Shown here in pieces: positions 7,525-15,659 of a stretch of DNA of 27,378 bases; position 1 is the stretch's first letter, and the number at the start of each line of letters is the position of its first letter. The stretch is from Lachnospiraceae bacterium UBA1258 (lineage in GTDB: Bacteria > Bacillota > Clostridia > Lachnospirales > Lachnospiraceae): NCBI GenBank assembly GCA_002308235.1, contig DBVS01000018.1, forward strand, positions 1 to 27,378. The letters are read 5' to 3'. Made by a program: the position numbers and the translations under genes. Under the pieces are notes generated by a model. That model made no database searches and was not told where the DNA came from. It saw nothing but the letters and a program-made list of their open reading frames with translations.

Positions 7525-8397
7525 TTGAGTTTTTTTAAGATTGTAACCGATTCCACGGCGGATCTCCCTGCAGAATATTTGAAAGAGAATGATATATTTG
7601 AATTCTTCCTTCCTGCTACAATTGCCGGAAAGACCTATCATTCCCAGGCCGAACTTCCCTCGAAGACTTTCTATACCATGATGAGAAACGGGGAAAAGAC
7701 CAGCACTTCTCAGGTTAACCCCGAGGAAGCCAAAGAAGGACTTTTAAAGCTCATTGACGAAGGCTGTAAGGAAATACTTTATATCGCATTTTCTTCGGGC
7801 CTGTCGGGAACATATAACAGCGCACGTCTGGCAGCTGATGAAATTCTCGAAACAAATAAAGACGTTAAAATCATAGTTATCGACACGAAAGCCGCATCCC
7901 TGGGCGAAGGACTTCTTGTTTATTATGCCGTAGAAATGCGTAAGCAGGGCAAATCCATCGATGAAGTGGCTGCCTGGGTCGAAGAACACAAGTTAAACCT
8001 CGTTCATGTATTTACAGTGGACGATTTAAATCATTTATACAGAGGCGGAAGAGTTTCAAGAAGTGCCGCTCTGATCGGAACCGTATTAAACATCAAACCC
8101 GTTTTGCATGTTGACGACGAGGGACATCTTATTCCCCTTGGCAAGGTTCGCGGCAGGAAAAAATCCCTTCTTGAACTTGTTAACCTCATGGAAAAGCAGA
8201 TCGGCTCATATGCGGGCAAGAATGACATTTTCTTTGTAAGTCACGGTGATTGCCCCGAGGATGCCGAATTTGTCTGCGAAGAGGTAAAGAAACGTTTTGG
8301 TATTCAAAGTTCCGTTGTAAATATCCTGGGCTTTACCATCGGCGCACACGCAGGCCCGGGTACCGTAGCGCTTTTCTTCCTCGGTGACAAACGTTAA
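7525..8397 (+). CDS. DegV family fatty-acid-binding protein
   Basis: A 290-residue DegV-family protein. Members bind a long-chain fatty acid in a cleft between two alpha/beta domains, and some act as FakB, delivering fatty acids to the kinase FakA. Seen here are the N-terminal signature VTDSTADLP (7-15), the SSGLSGTYNSA loop (about 90-100) and the RGGRVSRSAALIG segment (about 174-186), all typical. The start is TTG 7525, with AGGAGG (7511-7516) 8 bases upstream. The hybrid kinase gene begins 15 bases after its stop, so the two are probably cotranscribed. No fakA-like gene is in the window, so a role in fatty acid uptake is only an inference from the family. Confidence 0.9.
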   Translation: MSFFKIVTDSTADLPAEYLKENDIFEFFLPATIAGKTYHSQAELPSKTFYTMMRNGEKTSTSQVNPEEAKEGLLKLIDEGCKEILYIAFSSGLSGTYNSARLAADEILETNKDVKIIVIDTKAASLGEGLLVYYAVEMRKQGKSIDEVAAWVEEHKLNLVHVFTVDDLNHLYRGGRVSRSAALIGTVLNIKPVLHVDDEGHLIPLGKVRGRKKSLLELVNLMEKQIGSYAGKNDIFFVSHGDCPEDAEFVCEEVKKRFGIQSSVVNILGFTIGAHAGPGTVALFFLGDKR

Positions 8398-8412
8398 CCT
8401 AACGGAGGGCTT

Positions 8413-10092
8413 ATGTACGGATACAGAAATTCGATAAGATTATGTCTGGTTGAATATTTACTCGCATTGGCCGTACATATTTTTTATGCATTTGCAAAAC
8501 ACGGCATGGAAAAGGGGCGTATGGTGCTCCTTTTTTCCGCCGTTATGATCACACTGACCTTTATCATTTCCGTTATGATAAACAACGAGAAGATCGTTGT
8601 GGCTTTTTTGTTCTTTTCGGTGCTTTTATCTACGACGGTCATCGGTTGCGTGCTTGAGACCCTTGCTTTTTCCGTTTTGATCTTCTCCGTTATGACCACC
8701 AGCATTTCCATCATGATGGAGGCTAAATACATTATTTATTCGGGCGTGGGCTCTACATTGACTTTCCTTGCCTATATTGTTTTTCTGCCCGATTATATTC
8801 TTAAAAACGTTCCCTCATTACTTATTTTCGGATTCTATATAATCATCTATTTCTGCTCTTCCATAAACCTTTATGTTGTGGTATATTACGCTAAGCGCTA
8901 CATGAAGGGTATGGAGGAAAAAGCAGAAGAAGCCGACAGGGCCAACGAATCTAAGTTGAGATTTTTGGCCAATATGTCTCACGAAATCAGAACCCCCATG
9001 AATGCCATCTGCGGAATGGCCGAACTTACTCTGCGTGAAGAACTTTCGCCGGAAGTCAAGGATAATGTGGAAAATATCCAGACTGCGGGTAAAGTTCTTA
9101 TTTCCATCGTTAATGATATTCTCGATTACAGTAAGCTCGAAAGCGGAAAGATGGAAGTCATTCCGGTCACTTATTCCTTCCATCAGATGATTTCGGACGT
9201 TCTCAACATGATGCGCATCAGGCTCGAGGACAAGGAAGTTGAACTTCGTTCCAACATTAGGGACGACATTCCCGATATGCTTATCGGCGATGAGATCAGG
9301 ATCAGACAGATCCTTTTCAACCTTCTTTCCAACGCCATTAAATATACCGATAAGGGTTATGTTATCCTTGATGTTACCGGCAAAGAAAATGACGGTTTTT
9401 TGGACCTTACCGTCAGTATTACCGACAGTGGTATAGGAATTAAGAAAGAGGACATACCCAAGCTGTTTTCGAGTTTCCAGCAGGTTGATACCAGAAAGAC
9501 CAGAAACCGTGAAGGTACGGGACTGGGTCTTGCCATCTGCAAACAGCTCCTAACCCTTATGGGCGGAGATATAACCGTCGAATCCACCTACGGGGTGGGA
9601 TCAAAGTTTACTTTTACGGTATCCCAGAAGATTTCGGACGGCGACCAGGATCTTAACACCGAAACTATCTCCAATGAGAAGGAAAATTCCCGCGTTGTGG
9701 GAAATAACGCGAAGGTTCTTGTTGTTGATGATAACGCTGTTAACCTTAAGGTTGCCCAGGGTCTTATCAGGACCTACGGAATCGAGGTCGATACCTGCAT
9801 GAGCGGCAGACAGTGCCTTGAAATACTGAAAACACACAAAGATTACGACATCATATTCATCGATCATATGATGCCCGAGCTTGACGGTATCGATACATTG
9901 AACCTCATCAGGGCAGATTCCGATGAATATATGCAGAAAGTGCCTCTTATTGCCCTTACGGCCAATGTTGTGAGCGGTGTAAGAGAGATGTTCATATCGG
10001 AAGGATTTAACGATTATGTTCCAAAACCCATTGACATGGTTTGGCTTAATGGTATATTGAGAAAGTACTTACCTTCCGAAAAACAAAGATAA
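8413..10092 (+). CDS. Hybrid sensor histidine kinase with C-terminal receiver domain
   Basis: A 559-residue membrane hybrid kinase. About six hydrophobic helices span residues 8-160 and probably form the sensor; no extracellular domain, PAS or HAMP is evident. A short coiled stretch (MKGMEEKAEEADRANESK) leads to the HisKA domain with the phospho-accepting H190 in FLANMSHEIRTPMN. The ATPase domain shows the N box (FNLLSNAIKY, about 302-311), G1 DSGIGI, F box FSSFQQ and G2 GTGLGLAI (about 368-375). A receiver domain follows from about 434: VLVVDDN, phosphorylatable D484 in FIDHMMPELDG, T516 and K538 in PKP. No separate response regulator or output domain is nearby, so its partner is unknown. 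ATG 8413 has GGAGGG only 3 bases upstream (8404-8409). Confidence 0.93.
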   Translation: MYGYRNSIRLCLVEYLLALAVHIFYAFAKHGMEKGRMVLLFSAVMITLTFIISVMINNEKIVVAFLFFSVLLSTTVIGCVLETLAFSVLIFSVMTTSISIMMEAKYIIYSGVGSTLTFLAYIVFLPDYILKNVPSLLIFGFYIIIYFCSSINLYVVVYYAKRYMKGMEEKAEEADRANESKLRFLANMSHEIRTPMNAICGMAELTLREELSPEVKDNVENIQTAGKVLISIVNDILDYSKLESGKMEVIPVTYSFHQMISDVLNMMRIRLEDKEVELRSNIRDDIPDMLIGDEIRIRQILFNLLSNAIKYTDKGYVILDVTGKENDGFLDLTVSITDSGIGIKKEDIPKLFSSFQQVDTRKTRNREGTGLGLAICKQLLTLMGGDITVESTYGVGSKFTFTVSQKISDGDQDLNTETISNEKENSRVVGNNAKVLVVDDNAVNLKVAQGLIRTYGIEVDTCMSGRQCLEILKTHKDYDIIFIDHMMPELDGIDTLNLIRADSDEYMQKVPLIALTANVVSGVREMFISEGFNDYVPKPIDMVWLNGILRKYLPSEKQR

Positions 10093-10113
10093 TAATATTG
10101 GAGACAGTTTAAT

Positions 10114-11574
10114 ATGACTAAGATAAGAACCAGATTTGCTCCCAGTCCCACAGGGAGAATGCATGTGGGAAATTTAAGGACCGCCCTTTACGAGTATCTC
10201 GTAGCGAAGCATGAGGGCGGTGATTTTATTCTTCGTATCGAGGATACGGACCAGGAGAGGTTTGTTGAGGGCGCCCTTGACATTATCTACAGAACACTTG
10301 AAAAGACCGGTCTTAAGCATGATGAAGGTCCTGATATCGACAAAGGCTTCGGCCCCTACGTTCAGTCCGAGCGCATGAAGACCGGCATCTATCTTAAATA
10401 CGCTAAACAGCTTATCGACCAGGGCGATGCTTATTATTGCTTCTGTGACAAAGAAAGACTTGAGTCTTTAAAGCAGGTTGTGGACGGTAAGGAGATAGTT
10501 GTATACGACAAGCATTGCCTTCACCTTTCAAAAGAGGAGATCGAGGCAAACCTTGCGGCCGGAAAGCCCTATGTAATCAGACAAAACGTGCCCAATGAGG
10601 GAACCACCACCTTTAAGGATGAGCTTTACGGAGAGATCACCGTAGACAATTCCGAACTTGATGACATGATCCTTATTAAGTCCGACGGTTATCCCACATA
10701 TAATTTTGCAAACGTTATCGATGACCACACCATGGGAATTACCCATGTCGTGAGAGGTAATGAGTATATTTCTTCATCCCCCAAGTATCAAAGACTTTAT
10801 GATGCTTTCGGATGGGAGAGCCCCAAGTACATTCACCTTGCGCTTGTTACCGACGAAAATCACAAGAAGCTTTCCAAGAGAAGCGGACATTCAAGCTTTG
10901 AGGACCTTCTCGACCAGGGATTTTTAACTGAAGCCATTATCAATTATGTGGCTTTACTCGGATGGTCACCCGATGACAATAACGAGTTCTTTACGCTTCC
11001 CGAACTTGTAAAGGCCTTTGATTATCATAAGATCAATAAGTCCCCTTCCGTATTCGATGTACAGAAGCTTAAGTGGATGAACGGCGAGTATATCAAGAAA
11101 ATGGATGATGACAAGTTCTTCGAGATGGCAGAGCCTTATATCGATGAAGTCATCAAACGCCCCATTGACAAGAAGAAGATCGCAGCCATGGTGAAGACCA
11201 GAATCGAGGTTTTTCCCGATATAAAGGACCATATCGATTTCTTTGAGAGCCTTCCCGAGTATGATATTTCCATGTACGAGCACAAGAAGATGAAGACCAC
11301 TCTTGAGTCTTCAAGAGACCTTCTTAAGGAAGTACTTCCCATACTGGAGGCACATAACGATTATTCCAACGATTCGCTTTTTGCTTTGCTTTCCGAATAT
11401 GCGACCAAGAAAGAATACAAGACCGGGTTTGTGATGTGGCCCATCAGAACCGCACTTTCGGGAAAGCAGATGACTCCTGCCGGAGCAACCGAGATTATGG
11501 AGGTTCTCGGCAAAGAAGAGTCAATTTCCAGAATTAAGAAGGGTATTGAACTTCTTGACAAAGCACTTGCTTAA
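10114..11574 (+). CDS. gltX: Glutamyl-tRNA synthetase
   Basis: Class I synthetase attaching glutamate to tRNA-Glu. The nucleotide-binding signature is PSPTGRMHVGN (10-20, HVGN in place of HIGH), and the second signature KLSKR is at about 252-256 in HKKLSKRSG. The 486-residue length is normal for bacterial GluRS. Whether it is discriminating or also misacylates tRNA-Gln cannot be decided here; in most Firmicutes lacking GlnRS the latter applies, with GatCAB correcting. ATG 10114 is preceded by TTGGAGA (10098-10104). It lies 21 bases after the kinase gene and its end overlaps the helicase gene. No T-box leader can fit in the upstream gap. Confidence 0.97.
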   Translation: MTKIRTRFAPSPTGRMHVGNLRTALYEYLVAKHEGGDFILRIEDTDQERFVEGALDIIYRTLEKTGLKHDEGPDIDKGFGPYVQSERMKTGIYLKYAKQLIDQGDAYYCFCDKERLESLKQVVDGKEIVVYDKHCLHLSKEEIEANLAAGKPYVIRQNVPNEGTTTFKDELYGEITVDNSELDDMILIKSDGYPTYNFANVIDDHTMGITHVVRGNEYISSSPKYQRLYDAFGWESPKYIHLALVTDENHKKLSKRSGHSSFEDLLDQGFLTEAIINYVALLGWSPDDNNEFFTLPELVKAFDYHKINKSPSVFDVQKLKWMNGEYIKKMDDDKFFEMAEPYIDEVIKRPIDKKKIAAMVKTRIEVFPDIKDHIDFFESLPEYDISMYEHKKMKTTLESSRDLLKEVLPILEAHNDYSNDSLFALLSEYATKKEYKTGFVMWPIRTALSGKQMTPAGATEIMEVLGKEESISRIKKGIELLDKALA

Positions 11575-13306
11575 TGACAGCCAATATCGTGCTGTAAATC
11601 ACCGGAACGGTCCCGCGCTTATATACGCGGGGCCGGGTACCGGCAAAACCACCGTTATTACACATCATATTCTTTTTCTTCTTGAAACTCTTAAAGTTCC
11701 TCCTGAAAAAATCCTCGTTATCACTTTTACAAAAGAAGCCGCAAGAGAGATGAAATCAAGGTTTTTGACTTTGTCTGCGACGGTTGAAAATTCCGAATCC
11801 GTAAATTTTGGCACTTTTCATTCGGTTTATCTAAAGATACTCAAATGCTTTCTCAATAAGGATCTTAAGGTCATAAGCGAGTCAGAGGCCGATAAGGTTT
11901 TTTCGTTTCTTTCGGATGATACGATCAAAAAAGATGAGCTTGCAACTCTTATATACGGGGTAAAATCGGGGAAAAGCATTTCGGATTTTTATATCGAAAA
12001 CGATAAAAAACTCATCTTTCTTGATAAATACAGGCAATACTCGAATATTCTTTCACAAAAGAACCTTCTTGATTTTGAAGATATACTTTTAAAAACCAAA
12101 GATTTTCTAAGCTTTGACCGATCCGTGAGAGAAGAGGTCAAATCAAGGTTTTCTCACATTCTGATAGATGAATTCCAGGACATAAACGAAATACAGTACG
12201 AAATACTTAAATTGATTTCAGAGCCTTCCTCCGATATTTTTGCGGTGGGAGACGAAAATCAGTCAATCTATGGCTTTCGAGGCTCAAAATACGGGATATT
12301 TAACGATTTTATGAGGGATTTTGAGAATGTTTCGGTCTATGAACTTAATGTAAATTACCGGTCAAATAAGAGCATTTCATCCGCAGCAGGAAAGGTACTT
12401 GGTTTGGATTTGCCGGTCACAACTGAAGAAAAGGAGACTCACCCCGGTTTCTTTTTAAGGGTAAACGAAGACCGTTTTGAAGAAGAAAGATCGGTTATCT
12501 TTGATCTGAAAAACAGCTTTGATGAAGGCGGAAGCTGTGCGGTACTTACAAGAACAAACCTTTTTGCGGGGAGATTTAAAAAGCTCTGGCTTGAAAGTAT
12601 CGGCGGGGAAGATGCCGATCTAAACGCTAAAACAATCAAAAACATGGTTGAGATTATGCTTTCTTCCATACGATTTTTTAAAACAAAGAAGAGAAGTGAG
12701 CTTTTTAATCTTTTAAGGGGTTCATTTGAATTGATACCCAGGGGATATTTTCATACGGAATATATTCGTCCGGAAGATATACTTGGGAATATTCCTGCAG
12801 GGCCCATAAGAGACAGATTTTTACTTTTAAAGCATCATATTGAACTGCTTAACAGGTTCGGAGCTCCGGGATTTGTTACATACTTTACTGAAGTGGCTTC
12901 AAAGGATTTCGGTATCGGTATTACCGGTGAAATTAAAGATTTTACGGATAAACTTGAAACCGAGGCAGAGCAGTTAAAGACCCTTAACGCTCTTTCCGAG
13001 CATCTTGAAAACACCCTTAAGAAATTGAACTCAAAAGAGAAAACACATGGAACTTTCCTTGGAAATCCCGCGTTTCTGACATTTCATGCGTCAAAAGGCC
13101 TGGAGTTTGACAATGTCTTTATCCCGGGTGTCATAGAGGGGAGGATTCCCGCCAGGGGCCTCGATCATTCGCAGGATATAGACGAGGAAAGACGCCTTCT
13201 TTATGTGGCAATGACCAGAGCCAAAAAGAAGCTGTACCTCTATACATGCAAAAAGGAAGGAAGCAACTCGGTGCTTCCCTCCCGTTTTATAAAAAACCTT
13301 CTCTGA
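11546..13306 (+). CDS. UvrD/PcrA-like superfamily 1 DNA helicase, short form
   Basis: An ATP-dependent 3'-5' DNA helicase of the UvrD/Rep class. Motifs in order: Q-motif-like LNDSQYRAV, Walker A GPGTGKTT (29-36), motif Ia ITFTKEAAREM, motif II DEFQD (208-212), motif III VGDENQSIYGFRG (about 233-245), motif IV LNVNYRS, motif V TFHASKGLEFDNVF and motif VI RRLLYVAMTRAKK. At about 586 residues it is clearly shorter than canonical UvrD/PcrA (about 720), mainly in the accessory 1B/2B regions. The start is ambiguous: TTG 11546 has AAGAAGGG only 2 bases upstream, whereas TTG 11555 would give 11-base spacing; both overlap the gltX 3' end. It ends one base from the oppositely oriented DUF1292 gene. Confidence 0.9.
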   Translation: MNFLTKHLLNDSQYRAVNHRNGPALIYAGPGTGKTTVITHHILFLLETLKVPPEKILVITFTKEAAREMKSRFLTLSATVENSESVNFGTFHSVYLKILKCFLNKDLKVISESEADKVFSFLSDDTIKKDELATLIYGVKSGKSISDFYIENDKKLIFLDKYRQYSNILSQKNLLDFEDILLKTKDFLSFDRSVREEVKSRFSHILIDEFQDINEIQYEILKLISEPSSDIFAVGDENQSIYGFRGSKYGIFNDFMRDFENVSVYELNVNYRSNKSISSAAGKVLGLDLPVTTEEKETHPGFFLRVNEDRFEEERSVIFDLKNSFDEGGSCAVLTRTNLFAGRFKKLWLESIGGEDADLNAKTIKNMVEIMLSSIRFFKTKKRSELFNLLRGSFELIPRGYFHTEYIRPEDILGNIPAGPIRDRFLLLKHHIELLNRFGAPGFVTYFTEVASKDFGIGITGEIKDFTDKLETEAEQLKTLNALSEHLENTLKKLNSKEKTHGTFLGNPAFLTFHASKGLEFDNVFIPGVIEGRIPARGLDHSQDIDEERRLLYVAMTRAKKKLYLYTCKKEGSNSVLPSRFIKNLL

Positions 13307-13307
13307 T

Positions 13308-13631
13308 CTAATCCATTTCATCAAACTCAAGTTCATCCAGATATTCGTCGAACTTATCGCAGACCTTTTCAAGTTCCTCATCGCTGTCAATGTAGCGAAG
13401 TTTTGGCTCTTCGTTGGGGTCGTCGGGATTTTCGGAATAGCCGTAGAACCAGACGTCATCGCCTGCGGCGTTGCCTTCGTCATCCAGGGGTGACAAAGCA
13501 ATGTAGTCCTCACCGTCAACCGTAAGGATGGTTAATATGGAGCAGACAACGGTGCCTGTATCAAGCTCCAGGGTTACGGTCATTTCTTCGTCCATTTCCT
13601 GCTCAAAATCTTCGGGTTTCAATTCACTCAT
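13308..13631 (-). CDS. DUF1292 family small acidic protein
   Basis: A 107-residue, strongly acidic protein resembling the DUF1292 (YrzB-like) family of Firmicutes, whose biochemical role is unknown. The family core is visible: a beta-rich stretch MTVTLELDTGTVVCSILTIL, then VDGEDYIALSPLD, then VWFYGY, and a C-terminal acidic helix (DSDEELEKVCDKFDEYLDELEFD). The start codon (13629-13631) is preceded on the minus strand by GGAGG (13641-13637) with 5-base spacing, so the call is secure although the gene is small. It converges with the helicase gene (1 base between stops) and diverges from the GH13-like gene. In many Firmicutes a DUF1292 gene sits beside ruvX; that neighbour is absent here. Confidence 0.88.
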   Translation of the reverse strand: MSELKPEDFEQEMDEEMTVTLELDTGTVVCSILTILTVDGEDYIALSPLDDEGNAAGDDVWFYGYSENPDDPNEEPKLRYIDSDEELEKVCDKFDEYLDELEFDEMD

Positions 13632-13669
13632 ATATACCTCCGGAAAATCAGATATTTACGCAAATTTCT

Positions 13670-13698
13670 ATGATAATAATATAATAATTATGTTACAA
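13670..13698 (-). promoter_or_regulatory. Promoter for the DUF1292 gene
   Basis: Read on the minus strand, TTGTAA (13698-13693) is followed after exactly 17 bases by TATCAT (13675-13670). The expected transcript starts near 13663, about 30 bases before the start codon. It overlaps the promoter region of the divergent GH13-like gene. Confidence 0.55.
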
Positions 13699-13699
13699 T
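13691..13699 (+). promoter_or_regulatory. Extended -10 promoter for the GH13-like gene
   Basis: TGTTACAAT (TG, one base, then TACAAT at 13694-13699) is a good extended -10 element located 28 bases before the start codon. The -35 region is poor (TGATAA at 13671-13676, 17 bases upstream). It overlaps the -35 box of the divergent DUF1292 promoter, so the two promoters may compete. Confidence 0.5.
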
Positions 13700-13727
13700 A
13701 TCCATATATTTTTTTGAGAGGTCGAAA

Positions 13728-15614
13728 ATGGAGAGAACAATCAAAAGAATTCCCTTCGCAGGGTATGGAGTAAAACAATTGAAAGAGGGCGCGTACTTTT
13801 CGGCCGTTTTACCGGCGATCCGGGAGTGCGGTGTTATTATTTTTGATCTTAACGGGAAGGAAAAACCTGAAAAAATCCCCTTTGATAAGAGCCTTTCATG
13901 CGGAAATGTCTATTCCTGCCTTATAACCGGTCTTTCCCTTAAAGGAAAGGGTTACAGGTTCTTTTGCGATGAAAAGGATTTTGTCGATGATTACGCTGTT
14001 TCCGTTGCGGGAAACGAACTTTTCGGCAAAGGCGCAGACATTTCAAAACTAATGGGAATCACAGAGGCTTCCAAGGACCCCAAGGGTTTTGACTCCGACA
14101 GACCTTTAAAGCATACTTACGAGAATACGATTCTTTATCTTGCCCATCTTCGCGGGTTTACCATGGGAAATCCCGGTTCTTCCAAGGTTAAGGGAACATT
14201 TCGTGCCTTTGAAAAAGAGATCCCCTATTTAAAAGACTTAGGCATCACCGCGGTCTTGCTTATGCCTGTTTATGAGTTTGTGGAAAAGGAGTTAAAGAGT
14301 GTCTCCGAGCCGGAAACCAAGGCATCCATTAATGGATTCAGAGAAGACGAAAACTCGAAGAAAGTTAATTTCTGGGGCTTTTGCAAGGCCTTTCCTTTTG
14401 CGGTTAAAAGAAGCTTTGCGGGTTCTTCGGAGCCGGGATTTGAACTGAAAAAATTTGTAAAGAAACTCCATGACAATGACATAGAGTGCCTTTTTACCGT
14501 GTTCTCGGACATTTTTAAGGACACCGGAAGCATCCTTGACTGCTTAAGATACTACGTTTATGAATACCATGCGGACGGATTCAGGATTGTCGGAAATTCA
14601 AGGTTCAATGAAGAGATTTGCAAGGATCCTTTTCTTTACGATTCGAAGCTTATCTTTGAAGGTGACCCTTCCTTTGTGCCCTTTGATGAAACCAAGACCT
14701 TCAGGAATATCGCGATAATCGGGGATTCCTTTGAAAGACAGGGAAGGCGTTTCCTTAAATCCGATGAGGATGCCGTTTCTTACTTAAGCTACGCGGTAAG
14801 AGAAAATTCAAGGATCTATTCTCCCATAAGAAACATCACGGATTTTTCGGGTTTTACCCTTTACGATGTTTTTTCCTACAACAGAAAACACAACGAAGCA
14901 AACAACGAAGAGAATCTTGACGGAACCGATTATAACTACAGCTGGAACTGCGGCTTTGAAGGAGAGACCGGCAAGCGTCACGTTAATGCTTTAAGGCTTA
15001 AACAGTGTAAGAATGCTATGCTTCTGATGCTTTTATCCCAGGGGACTCCCATGCTTGTTGCAGGGGACGAGGTCCTTAATACTGCATACGGAAACAATAA
15101 CCCATATTGTCAGGATAATGAGACCGGATGGGTTTTAAGGGGCAAAACAAAGGCAAGCAGGGAATTTAAGGCCTTTGTATCGAATCTCATTGCCTTCAGA
15201 AAGCGCCACAGCATTCTTCATCAGCCCAACGAACTTAAACTCTTTGACTATCGTTCCTGTAAGATGCCTGACGTATCCTTTCATGGGGAAGAGGCCTGGA
15301 AAATAGACCAGACACCTGCTTCCAGGGAGTTTGCGGTTTTATATTCCGGGGAATATGCCCGTCAGTATACGAAGGAAACTGAGGATTCAGTATATATTAT
15401 CTACAACATGTACTGGGAAAAGAGAGCCTTTGTGCTTCCTGTGCAGGGTCCCAAGGTTAAATGGAGTCTGCTTTATTCAAGCGACGGCTCCACGGATGAT
15501 TCCTTTGACGAGCAAAAAGCAACACCTTTAACGGGGGGAGAATACCTTGCGTCCGAGCGCAGTATTTCGATTCTTTTGTTAAAATCCGAAAATATTGATA
15601 AATCAAAAAAATGA
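13728..15614 (+). CDS. GH13 debranching-enzyme-like protein lacking catalytic residues
   Basis: A 628-residue protein with the layout of GlgX/isoamylase-type glycoside hydrolase family 13 enzymes. An N-terminal CBM48-like beta domain (about 1-100) is followed by a barrel region with HLRGFT (140-145), VNFWGF (213-218), HADGFR (281-286) and the GlgX-like stretch YNRKHNEANNEENLDGTDYN (384-403). The catalytic positions are changed. Region I DVVYNH aligns with TVFSDI (257-262). The nucleophile Asp of GFRxD aligns with V288. Region IV AHDG aligns with DFSG (372-375). E311 may be the remaining acid/base position. Loss of the nucleophile argues against hydrolase activity, so a glycan-binding or regulatory role is possible but unproven. 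The frame is intact, which argues against a recent pseudogene. ATG 13728 follows GAGAGGT (13716-13722). Confidence 0.82.
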   Translation: MERTIKRIPFAGYGVKQLKEGAYFSAVLPAIRECGVIIFDLNGKEKPEKIPFDKSLSCGNVYSCLITGLSLKGKGYRFFCDEKDFVDDYAVSVAGNELFGKGADISKLMGITEASKDPKGFDSDRPLKHTYENTILYLAHLRGFTMGNPGSSKVKGTFRAFEKEIPYLKDLGITAVLLMPVYEFVEKELKSVSEPETKASINGFREDENSKKVNFWGFCKAFPFAVKRSFAGSSEPGFELKKFVKKLHDNDIECLFTVFSDIFKDTGSILDCLRYYVYEYHADGFRIVGNSRFNEEICKDPFLYDSKLIFEGDPSFVPFDETKTFRNIAIIGDSFERQGRRFLKSDEDAVSYLSYAVRENSRIYSPIRNITDFSGFTLYDVFSYNRKHNEANNEENLDGTDYNYSWNCGFEGETGKRHVNALRLKQCKNAMLLMLLSQGTPMLVAGDEVLNTAYGNNNPYCQDNETGWVLRGKTKASREFKAFVSNLIAFRKRHSILHQPNELKLFDYRSCKMPDVSFHGEEAWKIDQTPASREFAVLYSGEYARQYTKETEDSVYIIYNMYWEKRAFVLPVQGPKVKWSLLYSSDGSTDDSFDEQKATPLTGGEYLASERSISILLLKSENIDKSKK

Positions 15615-15623
15615 TGTTATAAT
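15595..15623 (+). promoter_or_regulatory. Near-consensus promoter for trpS
   Basis: TTGATA (15595-15600) and a perfect TATAAT (15618-15623) are separated by 17 bases. The -35 box lies within the last codons of the GH13-like gene and the -10 follows its stop. The expected start near 15630 leaves a leader of only about 30 bases, too short for a T-box. Confidence 0.8.
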
Positions 15624-15659
15624 GCGTCGATATCACATTCTTGCGGAGGTTTTTTTATT

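Noticed and set aside
13259..13278. Hairpin GGAAGCA/TGCTTCC near the end of the helicase gene as a terminator
   Set aside because: The stem has only 7 pairs and the T-run (GTTTTAT) is separated from it by several bases, so it is a poor intrinsic terminator.
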